From contig JBCBNU010000006.1 in NCBI GenBank assembly GCA_039821645.1, positions 19,416 to 83,415 of the forward strand: 64,000 nucleotides of DNA, given 5' to 3'. Both the position numbers and the translations under genes were made by a program. Positions 53,501-61,244 of this stretch are shown one piece after another. Below the pieces are notes generated by a model. It had not been told where the DNA came from. It searched no databases and saw only the letters and a list, made by a program, of their open reading frames with translations. Every line of letters starts with the position of its first letter. Positions within the stretch are counted from its first letter, which is position 1. This stretch comes from CALBPI01 sp039821645 (GTDB lineage: Bacteria > Pseudomonadota > Gammaproteobacteria > Steroidobacterales > Woeseiaceae).

Positions 53501-54483
53501 TTTCGATGCCCTCGAAACTGGATGGCAGCGATCCCGTGGTTCTCGACATGCGACGTGTCGCGTTACTCGAGTCCGATCCGTTAGCGAGCGGTGAGGTCGA
53601 TCCGCGCCAGATTCCCGCAATCCGATTAAGAGCCGAGTCCTTCGCACTCGGCGAGCGTGAGTTCGGCGTGCTCGAGGCGGAGATCGATCGGGTGGAGGGT
53701 GGACTTCAGGCAAACAGCATCGCTACGGCAAGCGATGCGTTCACAGTGACCGCCACCGGAAGCTGGTTGGCGGATGAAACGATCGAGGCGGGTTCGATAA
53801 CACGACTGGAGGGCATTCTTCGAAGCTCGAGTGTTGGGCGGATGATGGCGCAGCTTGGTTATGCGCCCGGCATCGGCGCTGATTCTCTGGAGAGCGTGTT
53901 CGACGTCAGCTGGGATGGCGGGCCTGGGACGGATTTTCTCGAATCGCTCGACGGGGATGCGAAGCTCAAGATCAGTGACGGTACGCTCGAGGAACTGGAC
54001 CCTGGCGCAGGCAGGGTCGTCGGTCTTCTCAGTCTCGTTGAGCTCCCGCGAAGGCTGTCTCTCGACTTCAGTGATGTGTTCCGAAAGGGGTTCACCTTCG
54101 AGGAAATTGCGGGTGATTTTCGGATGGTGAACGGCGATGCGTTCACCTGCAACCTCGCATTGCGGAGTCCAGCAGCTGACGTCGGAGTGATCGGCCGCGC
54201 GAGTCTGTTCAAACGCAATTACAACCAGACCGCAGTAATCAGCGTCAAGGTCGGTAATACGTTGCCGGCGGTAGGGGCGGTCGTTGCAGGTCCTCAGGTC
54301 GGTGCTGCTTTGTTGTTGTTTAGCCAGATTTTCAAGAAGCCACTCAAGGGGATGACTGAGGTGTACTATCAGATCAATGGGAGCTGGGACGAGCCCTCGA
54401 TCGACCGCACCAATGTTGACCGATTCGTGGCGACTTCCGATCTCGCAGGATGCCTGCTGGATACCGATAACCGAGACCGCTAA
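50581..54483 (+). CDS. yhdP: YhdP, AsmA-like envelope protein
   Basis: Very large (1300 aa) inner-membrane-anchored protein of the AsmA/TamB/YhdP group, implicated in phospholipid transport to the outer membrane. One N-terminal membrane segment (LLFYLFATVLVLVALGVGAMRLAM) is followed by long beta-rich repeats. The C-terminal AsmA2-type region includes LFKRNYNQTAVISVKVGNTLPAVGAVVAGPQVGAALLLFSQIFKKPL. It lies between rng and tldD as in E. coli. Confidence 0.93.
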   Translation: MLKKLRKLLFYLFATVLVLVALGVGAMRLAMPQLPEYRDEIQARMAEALNGDVRFDRIDARWRWRGPEILFDNVVLGPSIQGQEIEPIRIETLAVGVSFSALAFQRTAVIRHIVARGVVATLERDEAGWILQNHRFGRGGADKNLTLDSMSEADLSNLPFDESIDVRISDVSVVYTDRLTGRDPLVIDLTNGRVELDDDAVTVESALRRRDGSQSRIDFFANGRLTEQSVSGLVNGSWRAHADLNAISADLAHAFLPPDWRLPRSGLADLAVDIEWEDGRPQAASVVLDAASLTPPDGGEQSQVSGRAELTRTDTGWLCAVDDFIVGVADRSWPAASMRLSLNDSVERPRIEFDVANMTVYDLPYLSSFLPQEAARTVLESRLSGTIVDGDGFLEFDRVGEELSAMTATPQDFELNLDYVGLSVAPVYGLPGFSNLTGTLRMTDETGSLTLDSQAAEVSVPALFADTVAIDELAGTLIWRRSGEVVSVVSDAVRMRSRSLDATATLEIDLDTTVGVQTVDVDTQWSLGDVNDAKQFFPVAVMHPKLVGWLTQAVESGRIVSGDFKLSGPLAQFPFADGGGVFRASAVSEDIVLRYAREWPRLEGVRAVVELDGLSLSTRQNSGMSGNIPFRDANVRFDDLTSGELLIDTEGEAPLADLQGFAASSPIEKLLGGQIDRMQLGGNAKYEVSLRVPLKRVREFVFDAELETEDGTVALDYLPFGLSEIDGVVRFDRKGAYADAVEAELMGAAVEIDVMPAEDESGLLLEANGTLVGSEAVRVFQLPIEGKVDGTATFDARLKLPKRSLDDPEPESPLPVALTLETDLDGISVDLPYPVGKPAGNKKSTTLSLSIAQKLEARMTMAPAIDVVAEFEQSDTGPLQFDRATIHLGAGEALRSSVPGLFVDGSIDRLRLSDWLALRGDRETGIMELLQSVAVEVGDLYLFGQRIRDVSGTLQRSGEDWLIDVQGPTVSGTVSMPSKLDGSDPVVLDMRRVALLESDPLASGEVDPRQIPAIRLRAESFALGEREFGVLEAEIDRVEGGLQANSIATASDAFTVTATGSWLADETIEAGSITRLEGILRSSSVGRMMAQLGYAPGIGADSLESVFDVSWDGGPGTDFLESLDGDAKLKISDGTLEELDPGAGRVVGLLSLVELPRRLSLDFSDVFRKGFTFEEIAGDFRMVNGDAFTCNLALRSPAADVGVIGRASLFKRNYNQTAVISVKVGNTLPAVGAVVAGPQVGAALLLFSQIFKKPLKGMTEVYYQINGSWDEPSIDRTNVDRFVATSDLAGCLLDTDNRDR

Positions 54484-55922
54484 TGAGTGAAATGCAACAA
54501 CTCGCCGCAAACCGAATTCTCGAACGGGCAGAGCTGACCGAGGCCAATCTGGGCCGTGTCCTCGGCCAACTCATGCAAAGACGCCTCGATAGCGCGGATC
54601 TTTATTTTCAGATCAGTGAGCGCGAGCACTGGACGCTTGAGGATGGCGTTGTGCGGGATGCGGGCTATGCCCGCCATCAGGGTGTTGGGGTTCGCGCGAT
54701 CTCCGGCGAGAAGACGGGATTTGCATACTCCGACGACATTGCTCTCGATGCGCTGCTCAGTGCATCGAACGCGGCGCGCGCTATTACCCGTCAAGGGCAG
54801 GATGGCAACCTGCCTATGTTGAGCGGAAGCAGTGTGCGGCCACTCTACGGCGACAGCAGCCCGCTCAGCTCTGTCAGTGATACCCAGAAGACGGATACAT
54901 TGAAAGCAATTGATGCGGCAGTCCGTGAGCTGGACCCCAGAGTAGAGCAGGTGATCGTGACGATGATGGCCAGTCATGACGATGTTCTCGTTGCGGCCGC
55001 TGATGGCACTTTCGCAGCGGATGCCCGACCGCTGGTACGTATGAACGTCACCGTCATCGTGCGCGATGGGGATCGCCGCGAACAGGCGTTTGCGGGTGGT
55101 GGCGGTCGCTTTGGTCTCGACACGCTCGCTAATCTGGAGGTCGGTATGCGGTACGGCCGCGAGGCGGTTCGACAGGCGTTGGTGTTGCTTGACGCCGTTC
55201 AGTCTCCAGCGGGACCGATGCCCGTCGTGCTTGGGCCGGGATGGCCAGCTGTGCTGTTGCATGAGGCGGTCGGTCACGGATTAGAGGGGGACTTCAATCG
55301 CAAGGGCACATCGGTATTCAGCGGTAAGCTGGGTGAACAGGTCACCTCGCCCCTGTGCACGATCGTGGACGACGGCACGATTCCCGACCGGCGCGGCTCG
55401 CTCAGCATGGATGATGAAGGCACACCGAGTCAGTGCACGGTGCTGATTGAGGACGGCATCCTGAAGGGTTACCTGCAAGACAAACACAATGCGCGGCTGA
55501 CGGGCACGCAAAGCACCGGCAACGGCCGCCGGGAGTCGTTTGCACACACGCCCATGCCGCGTATGACCAATACTTACATGCGCAATGGTGAGCATGACCC
55601 AGAGGAAATTCTCGCTTCAGTGAAGCGTGGCATTTATGCACCCAACTTTGGCGGTGGTCAGGTCGATATCACGTCTGGCAATTTTGTCTTTTCGGCGAGC
55701 GAAGCGTATCTGATCGAAGATGGCAAACTCGGTGCGCCGGTTCGTGGCGCTACCTTGATCGGCAGCGGGCTGGAGGCGATGAATCGGATCAGCATGGTGG
55801 GCAACGATATGCGTCTCGACAGCGGTGTTGGCGTCTGCGGTAAAGAGGGCCAATCCGTGCCGGTCGGTGTCGGTCAGCCGACCGTGTTGATCGACGAAAT
55901 CACGGTTGGTGGTACTGCCTGA
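54483..55922 (+). CDS. tldD: TldD, metalloprotease subunit
   Basis: Catalytic half of the TldD/TldE (PmbA) protease that degrades unfolded peptides and matures some modified peptides. The zinc motif HEAVGHGLEGD is near residue 260. 479 aa. ATG 54483 overlaps the yhdP stop (TAATG). Its partner pmbA is at 59901. Confidence 0.96.
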   Translation: MSEMQQLAANRILERAELTEANLGRVLGQLMQRRLDSADLYFQISEREHWTLEDGVVRDAGYARHQGVGVRAISGEKTGFAYSDDIALDALLSASNAARAITRQGQDGNLPMLSGSSVRPLYGDSSPLSSVSDTQKTDTLKAIDAAVRELDPRVEQVIVTMMASHDDVLVAAADGTFAADARPLVRMNVTVIVRDGDRREQAFAGGGGRFGLDTLANLEVGMRYGREAVRQALVLLDAVQSPAGPMPVVLGPGWPAVLLHEAVGHGLEGDFNRKGTSVFSGKLGEQVTSPLCTIVDDGTIPDRRGSLSMDDEGTPSQCTVLIEDGILKGYLQDKHNARLTGTQSTGNGRRESFAHTPMPRMTNTYMRNGEHDPEEILASVKRGIYAPNFGGGQVDITSGNFVFSASEAYLIEDGKLGAPVRGATLIGSGLEAMNRISMVGNDMRLDSGVGVCGKEGQSVPVGVGQPTVLIDEITVGGTA

Positions 55923-55998
55923 CGCCTTATGTAAGATCGTGCTCTATGCGCTTGTGATCGCCCTCACTGCAATGCTCTCGCCAGGTTCCCATACTGGA

Positions 55999-56013
55999 GC
56001 ATATTCAATATGC
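55999..56013. promoter_or_regulatory. Inverted repeat upstream of a small ORF
   Basis: Odd-length perfect palindrome GCATATT-C-AATATGC, 23 bases before the start of the 56-aa gene. Flanking GGAG/CTCC can add to a stem if transcribed. It may be an operator or a leader hairpin; no matching regulator was recognised. Confidence 0.35.
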
Positions 56014-56035
56014 GGCTCCGGGAGAGGGAACCACA

Positions 56036-56206
56036 ATGCAATTCGACAACACAGTCACCGAGACCGATCTCGACCCAGCAGCGCGTGAATTCGCCGAGCA
56101 GCTGCGTCAGCAGGGTGTAAAACAGCCGGCTGATTACGGCGTCGAAGGGTTTCAGGAGCCTCTGGGTACCCGCGTGCTACGACTGTTTGGTATCAAGCGA
56201 GACTGA
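56036..56206 (+). CDS. Small hypothetical protein, 56 aa
   Basis: ATG 56036 to TGA 56206, with a strong purine-rich ribosome site (GGGAGAGGG) upstream. The product begins MQFDNTVTETDLD, is acidic and helical in the middle (AREFAEQLRQQGV), and ends LRLFGIKRD. No membrane segment and no known family recognised. It is alone between tldD and a small membrane protein. The clean ribosome site supports it as real. Confidence 0.55.
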   Translation: MQFDNTVTETDLDPAAREFAEQLRQQGVKQPADYGVEGFQEPLGTRVLRLFGIKRD

Positions 56207-56283
56207 TTGCGCGTGCGCCCCGGCACGTGATCGCGTTATCCTGTTTGTCTGGCCGCTAGGCGACGCAATAGGATCCAGACTAC

Positions 56284-56499
56284 GTGTGGGTTTCCAAACC
56301 AGTCTATGAGGCTGTGCCTTACATCTACGGCTTTGCGGGGGCAGTGTTGTTCCTGTTGTCGATGTATCTCGACTACTGGTGGTGGCCAACCGTGTGTTTG
56401 GTTCTGGGTATTGCGTGTCTGATTTACGGTCTGGTGCTCTGGCTTCGACGGCGGGATTACCGCTCGCATCGGTCCGGCCCTGACGACCCACTCACCTGA
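56284..56499 (+). CDS. Small membrane protein, 71 aa
   Basis: GTG start at 56284. Two hydrophobic segments, YIYGFAGAVLFLLSMYL and WPTVCLVLGIACLIYGLVLWL, separated by DYWWW; the basic tail RRRDYRSHR is probably cytoplasmic. No family was recognised. Its stop abuts that of the convergent ATPase gene. Confidence 0.6.
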   Translation: MWVSKPVYEAVPYIYGFAGAVLFLLSMYLDYWWWPTVCLVLGIACLIYGLVLWLRRRDYRSHRSGPDDPLT

Positions 56500-57675
56500 T
56501 CATTCTTCTTCGAACGCCGCCTCAACGTCACGGAAGTCCTTGTAGACCAGTTGGTGTGAACCGACAGCCACCACGTCGCCATCTCGGAGTCGACGTTTCT
56601 TCAGACGCTTTGCACCGATGAACATGCCGTTAGTGCTGTTCAGATCTTCGATTACCGAAGTTTCCATGTTGGTAGTGACTTGCGCGTGGTGCCGACTCAC
56701 GAATTTCGATTCTATGCGTATGTCGTTGTCTTCGGTTCTGCCGATGACGATCCGGCCTGTTGTCAGTTCGAACACTGACAGTACTTTGTCCTTTTCGCGC
56801 AGTTCGAGCTGGGCCAAAATCGCCAGCTGATCCGATGTGTAGATGTGTGAGTCTGATTCGCCAAAAGGTTGCCAATCGAGTTCCTCGAGCGCGGCATCCA
56901 ATTGATCCATACCGACAGCATCGCTTTCATCAGCGAACGCGCAGAGCAGTGCTGTGTCGCACAGCGTATTCGTCAATCGAGGCACACCACCTGTGTATTC
57001 GAATATCTTGTCAAAACAGTCTTCGTCGATGAGCTGTCGCCCATCAGCACCGGCCACTTCCAGTCGGTGGCGGATGTAATGGCCGAGATCCTCGCGTGTG
57101 AGTGGTTCCAGATGGCAACGTAACCGGACACGTTGGGTCAGCTGGCGCAGGTCATCTCGGGCGATCTTGTCGCGCAACTCGGGCTGACCCGCGATGATGA
57201 TGCGAAGCACTTTCTCTTTGTGTGTTTCCAGACCGCTCAGCAGTCGAATCTCTTCGAGGACCGCACGTGACAGGTTTTGCGCCTCATCGATGATCAGCAA
57301 GACTCTGCGGTCTTCGCTGTAGCGCTCCAGCAAGTAGGTATTGAGCATGTCGAGCAGCTCTGCTTTGCCTTTGCCGAAGGGTTTGAAACCGAACTCGACC
57401 AGCACCGCCTGCAGAAACTCTTCCGGTGAAAGCTGAGTTTGCGAGATGAGCGCGAAATCGACGTCGTCATCCAGGTCGGAGAGAAACGACTGGAGTAATG
57501 TAGTTTTGCCCGAGCCCACTTCACCCGTCAGTACAACGAACCCATCGGCTAGCCAGATGGTCGACTCCAGATAGGATTTTGCTTTCTGGTGCTGCTCGCT
57601 CCAGTAAAGAAACTCGGGGTCCGGTGTCAGACGGAACGGTTGCTCCCGGAGTCCGAAGTGCTCGGTATATGCCAT
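56500..57675 (-). CDS. ExeA-type AAA ATPase with C-terminal FHA domain
   Basis: 391 aa. The N-terminus YTEHFGLREQPFRLTPDPEFLYWSEQH is typical of ExeA/GspA-like ATPases; Walker A is LTGEVGSGKTT and Walker B LLIIDEAQNLS. A C-terminal forkhead-associated domain follows (IVIGRTEDNDIRI, FVSRHHAQV, IEDLNSTNGMFIG), which should bind phosphothreonine. ATG 57675 is used; the frame is open upstream inside purK. No secretion or pilus genes adjoin. Confidence 0.88.
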   Translation of the reverse strand: MAYTEHFGLREQPFRLTPDPEFLYWSEQHQKAKSYLESTIWLADGFVVLTGEVGSGKTTLLQSFLSDLDDDVDFALISQTQLSPEEFLQAVLVEFGFKPFGKGKAELLDMLNTYLLERYSEDRRVLLIIDEAQNLSRAVLEEIRLLSGLETHKEKVLRIIIAGQPELRDKIARDDLRQLTQRVRLRCHLEPLTREDLGHYIRHRLEVAGADGRQLIDEDCFDKIFEYTGGVPRLTNTLCDTALLCAFADESDAVGMDQLDAALEELDWQPFGESDSHIYTSDQLAILAQLELREKDKVLSVFELTTGRIVIGRTEDNDIRIESKFVSRHHAQVTTNMETSVIEDLNSTNGMFIGAKRLKKRRLRDGDVVAVGSHQLVYKDFRDVEAAFEEE

Positions 57676-57682
57676 GGCAGAA

Positions 57683-58792
57683 TTATACCTGCTGAGGTTC
57701 TGGCGCGGTGTCGCGATCCAACAACTTTTCGATGCTGTCGAGCGAGCGATGTAATTCAGACGCCGATCTTGCAACCACATTGACGTGACCCAGTTTTCGC
57801 CCAGGTCGTGGTGCCTTGCCATAATCATGCAGGTACGCATCCGCGTTGGCGAGGATCGTTCCGGTATCGGGGAGCGAGCCGATTAGGTTGATCATTCCGG
57901 AGACTCCGATAGGCGCACCACCGCCCAACGGCAGACCGGAGACCGCGCGCATGTGATTCTCGAATTGTCCGTGCGGCATGCCGTTCTGCGTCCAATGACC
58001 GGAGTTATGGACCCGCGGTGCGAACTCATTGCCCAGCAACAGGTTTCCGGAAACAAAGAACTCGATAGCCAGTGTTCCAACGTAGCCGAGCGCATCGGTT
58101 AGCGCACTAAAGTGACGGGTGGCCTGACGCGCGAGCGCCTGGTCGACATTCGCTTGCTCACTGCGGTGCAGAATGCCGTTGCGGTGCATATTGGCCGTCA
58201 GCGGATAGATCACTTTGCCGCCATCTTTCGCACGAGTGCCGATGACGGAGAGTTCACTGTCGAAGTCGACAAGGCGTTCCAGCAGTAGCGGAACACCACC
58301 CATGGATTCATACAGCTCGCGAGCATCATCGGGCTCGTGCAGTCGTCTTTGCCCTTTGCCGTCGTAGCCGAGGGTGCGAGTCTTCGCAATCAACGGTAAG
58401 CCAAGTTCGGCCACGGCTTTTTCGATCGCTGCCTGATCGTCTGCGGTGCGCCATGGTGCCACTGGAATACCAACCGATTCAAAACATGCCTTCTCGCGCC
58501 CGCGCTCTTGTGCGGTGTGGAGCGCCTCGCGGGCAGGGTGCTGTGACCCCGGCGCCAGCAGATCGAACGCTGTGGCCGGAACATTCTCGAACTCGCAGGT
58601 GACCAGGTCGCAATCCGCAGCAAGCGAGGTCAGCGCCGCAGCATCATCAAACGGTGCATTGAGGTGCTCGCCAACTTCTGTGGCACAGGGTTCTGGTGCG
58701 GGGTCGAGGAAGCGGAAGCGCATACCTAACGGAATTCCCGCGAGAGCGAGCATGCGGCCAAGCTGACCGCCGCCAATGACACCGACTCGCAT
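57683..58792 (-). CDS. purK: PurK, N5-carboxyaminoimidazole ribonucleotide synthase
   Basis: ATP-grasp enzyme that makes N5-CAIR from AIR. It begins MRVGVIGGGQLGRMLALAG. ATP-grasp segments LPLIAKTRTLGYDGKGQ and NEFAPRVHNSGHWT follow. ATG 58792 gives 369 aa. It lies 4 bases downstream of purE on the minus strand. Confidence 0.95.
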   Translation of the reverse strand: MRVGVIGGGQLGRMLALAGIPLGMRFRFLDPAPEPCATEVGEHLNAPFDDAAALTSLAADCDLVTCEFENVPATAFDLLAPGSQHPAREALHTAQERGREKACFESVGIPVAPWRTADDQAAIEKAVAELGLPLIAKTRTLGYDGKGQRRLHEPDDARELYESMGGVPLLLERLVDFDSELSVIGTRAKDGGKVIYPLTANMHRNGILHRSEQANVDQALARQATRHFSALTDALGYVGTLAIEFFVSGNLLLGNEFAPRVHNSGHWTQNGMPHGQFENHMRAVSGLPLGGGAPIGVSGMINLIGSLPDTGTILANADAYLHDYGKAPRPGRKLGHVNVVARSASELHRSLDSIEKLLDRDTAPEPQQV

Positions 58793-58796
58793 AGAT

Positions 58797-59288
58797 CTAG
58801 CCCACTCGTGGGTCGGGTTGGGACAACACGCGCTCGGTCTGTTTATCGCGCCAGACACGGAGTCGCTCAGCCAGTTCGCTATTCGAAAGCGCGAGGATAG
58901 ACGCGGCCAGCAAAGCGGCGTTGGTCGAGCCTGCGGTGCCGATTGCCAACGTGGCTACTGGCACGCCGGCGGGCATCTGAACAATCGATAACAGCGAGTC
59001 CACACCATTCAGTACCCGTGATTTCACGGGTACACCGAGCACCGGCAACTGACTCTTGGCAGCGGCCATTCCCGGTAAGTGAGCTGCACCACCGGCTCCA
59101 GCAATGATGACTTGGAGGCCACGTCCTTCAGCCGACTCGCAATACTCGAACAACAGGTCCGGGGTGCGATGCGCCGAAACGATACGCACCTCGTGGGCGA
59201 CCTCAAGCGCGTTGAGCGTATCGCTCGCTGGCGCCATCGTTTCCCAATCACTCTTGGACCCCATGATGATGCCGACTTTAACGCTCAT
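58797..59288 (-). CDS. purE: PurE, N5-CAIR mutase
   Basis: Converts N5-CAIR to CAIR. The sequence VGIIMGSKSDWETM, SAHRTPDLLFEY and IAGAGGAAHLPGMAAA are hallmarks. 163 aa. The start overlaps the end of darP by 11 bases. Confidence 0.97.
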   Translation of the reverse strand: MSVKVGIIMGSKSDWETMAPASDTLNALEVAHEVRIVSAHRTPDLLFEYCESAEGRGLQVIIAGAGGAAHLPGMAAAKSQLPVLGVPVKSRVLNGVDSLLSIVQMPAGVPVATLAIGTAGSTNAALLAASILALSNSELAERLRVWRDKQTERVLSQPDPRVG

Positions 59289-59802
59289 GTCGGTCCTCTC
59301 CTGTCATGTTTAATGCCTCGTGCAGCACTCTGAACAGTGTGCGCGAATATTTTTTTCTTTCCGCATCCACGCGCGTAGCGTGGTAGTCGGCCAGGATCCC
59401 CTTCGCGGTTTCCAATACTGTCTCGGACAGTGCTCGCTCGATGCCCCTCGGTAGCTCGGGGTGCTTCAGCAAGGCGTCGCGCCAACGCTCGGCCTGGTGA
59501 AAGCGCTGTCGCGTCTCGCGGCTCTGATCGTCACGCTGCTCTATCGCTTCAACGATTTCGGTCAGGTCCTGATCGCGCATCAGGCGAGCAATGTACTGCT
59601 TCTGGCGCCTCAGTGCACCATGGCTAGCCATCTGGCGCGCTTCATCGACCTGCGCACGAATGATGTCGGGCAGCGGTAGCCGTGCCAGCAGCGATGCTTT
59701 CATCGCGACCAGCTCATCAGCGAGTTTTCGCACCTGTTGCGCCGCGCGCTTACGCGCAGACTTGCTTGGCTTTTCGGTCTTGGCCGCTGTATTCGATTTC
59801 AT
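59278..59802 (-). CDS. darP: DarP/YjgA, ribosome-associated 50S biogenesis factor
   Basis: Dual-action ribosomal assembly protein (UPF0307). KSARKRAAQQVRKLADELVAM and RRQKQYIARLMRDQDLTEI match the family. Rich in Arg/Lys, 174 aa. Upstream of purE on the same strand and divergent from pmbA, as often seen (yjgA-pmbA). Confidence 0.93.
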   Translation of the reverse strand: MKSNTAAKTEKPSKSARKRAAQQVRKLADELVAMKASLLARLPLPDIIRAQVDEARQMASHGALRRQKQYIARLMRDQDLTEIVEAIEQRDDQSRETRQRFHQAERWRDALLKHPELPRGIERALSETVLETAKGILADYHATRVDAERKKYSRTLFRVLHEALNMTGEDRHER

Positions 59803-59900
59803 GGGCCACAGTTCCCTGAAACAGCGGCGAGAATAGCATGCTGAGGCAGATTCCCTGACAGCCCGCGGTGTACACTCCTGCCGTGATCAAGGAGAACCCA

Positions 59901-61244
59901 ATGGGCGAACTAGCCATTTCCAATCAGTCGGAGACGATCGCCAGCGAGTCTGTGCAGCGCGCGCTGGAGGTTGCCGTCAGTGCGGGTGCCGATGCTGCAG
60001 AAGCGGCGGCAAGCTTCGAGACTGGGTTGAGCGTGACTGCGCGCCAACGCGAAGTGGAGTCACTCGAGTTCCAGAACGATCGTGGTTTTTCCATTACTGT
60101 CTACAAGAACCAACGGAAAGGCAGTGCGAGCACCTCGGATCTGTCGCCTGATGCCATTGAGTCGGCGGTCACCAAGGCGATGTACATCGCCAGCCAAACC
60201 GAGGCAGACGAATATGCCGGCCTGGCCGATCTATCGCGCATGGCCATTTCATTCCCTGATCTCGAGCTCGATCACGCCTGGGATATTTCGGCGGATGCTG
60301 CCAGTGAAATGGCGGTGCAAATTGAGGCAGCGGCGCTCGGGGTCGACAATCGCATCGTCAACAGTGAAGGTGCGAGTGTGGCGACACAGCGAGGGCTTTC
60401 GGTCTACGGCAACACTCATGGCTTTCTTGGAACGCAACGACGATCTGCGCACAGCACGAGCTGTGCAGTCGTCGCGCAGGACGAGCAGGGCATGGAACGC
60501 GACTATCATTACACTGCGGCCAGAAACCCCAAGAGGCTGACCGATGGGGTTGAAGTTGGGCGCGAGGCTGGACAGCGAGCCGTCAATCGACTCTCGCCGG
60601 TAAAGATTGGAACACGCGATGCGCCGATCCTGTTCCGTGCGGATCGTGCAGGCGGGCTCATCGGTCACCTGCTTGGTGCGATCGCCGGTGGCGCGCAGTA
60701 TCGCAAGGCGAGCTATCTGCTCGACGCTGTGGGTCAGCAGGTGATGGCTGCTTCCATAACGGTTGCCGAGCGCCCGCACTTACTGGAAGGCATGGGCAGT
60801 ACTGCCTTTGATGGTGAGGGCGTTGCGACCGCCGCGCGTGACATCGTCCGCGACGGCGTTTTGCAGGGCTACGTGCTCTCGAGCTATTCCGCACGACGCC
60901 TGGGTCTCGAGTCGACTGCCAATGCGGGCGGTGTGCATAACGCGACCGTGACTGGTGGTGGCGGTGATTTTGAGGAGATGCTCAAGCAGCTCGACACCGG
61001 CCTGTTGGTAACCGAGTTGATGGGCCAAGGTGTCAATATCGTGACCGGAGACTACAGTCGTGGTGCAGCAGGCTACTGGGTAGAGAGCGGCGAGATTCGC
61101 TACCCGGTTAGTGAAGTCACGATCGCTGGCAACTTGTCGGATATGTTCCGGCAGATCGTAGCGGTCGGCGACGATCGCGACGAGCGCGGTCGAGTGCACT
61201 GCGGAAGCGTGCTGGTTGAGTCTATGAAGATTGCCGGGAACTGA
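59901..61244 (+). CDS. pmbA: PmbA/TldE, metalloprotease subunit
   Basis: Non-zinc partner of TldD in the heterodimeric protease. Typical sequences are LSVTARQREVESLEFQNDRGFSITVY, TAFDGEGVAT and the C-terminal NLSDMF with GSVLVESMKIAGN. ATG 59901 follows AAGGAG; the frame is open from 59868. 447 aa. Converges on yihY with a 23-base overlap. Confidence 0.95.
   Translation: MGELAISNQSETIASESVQRALEVAVSAGADAAEAAASFETGLSVTARQREVESLEFQNDRGFSITVYKNQRKGSASTSDLSPDAIESAVTKAMYIASQTEADEYAGLADLSRMAISFPDLELDHAWDISADAASEMAVQIEAAALGVDNRIVNSEGASVATQRGLSVYGNTHGFLGTQRRSAHSTSCAVVAQDEQGMERDYHYTAARNPKRLTDGVEVGREAGQRAVNRLSPVKIGTRDAPILFRADRAGGLIGHLLGAIAGGAQYRKASYLLDAVGQQVMAASITVAERPHLLEGMGSTAFDGEGVATAARDIVRDGVLQGYVLSSYSARRLGLESTANAGGVHNATVTGGGGDFEEMLKQLDTGLLVTELMGQGVNIVTGDYSRGAAGYWVESGEIRYPVSEVTIAGNLSDMFRQIVAVGDDRDERGRVHCGSVLVESMKIAGN

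Noticed and set aside
53626..54510. 294-codon minus-strand frame
   Set aside because: Antisense to the 3' end of yhdP, no family resemblance, no ribosome site of note.
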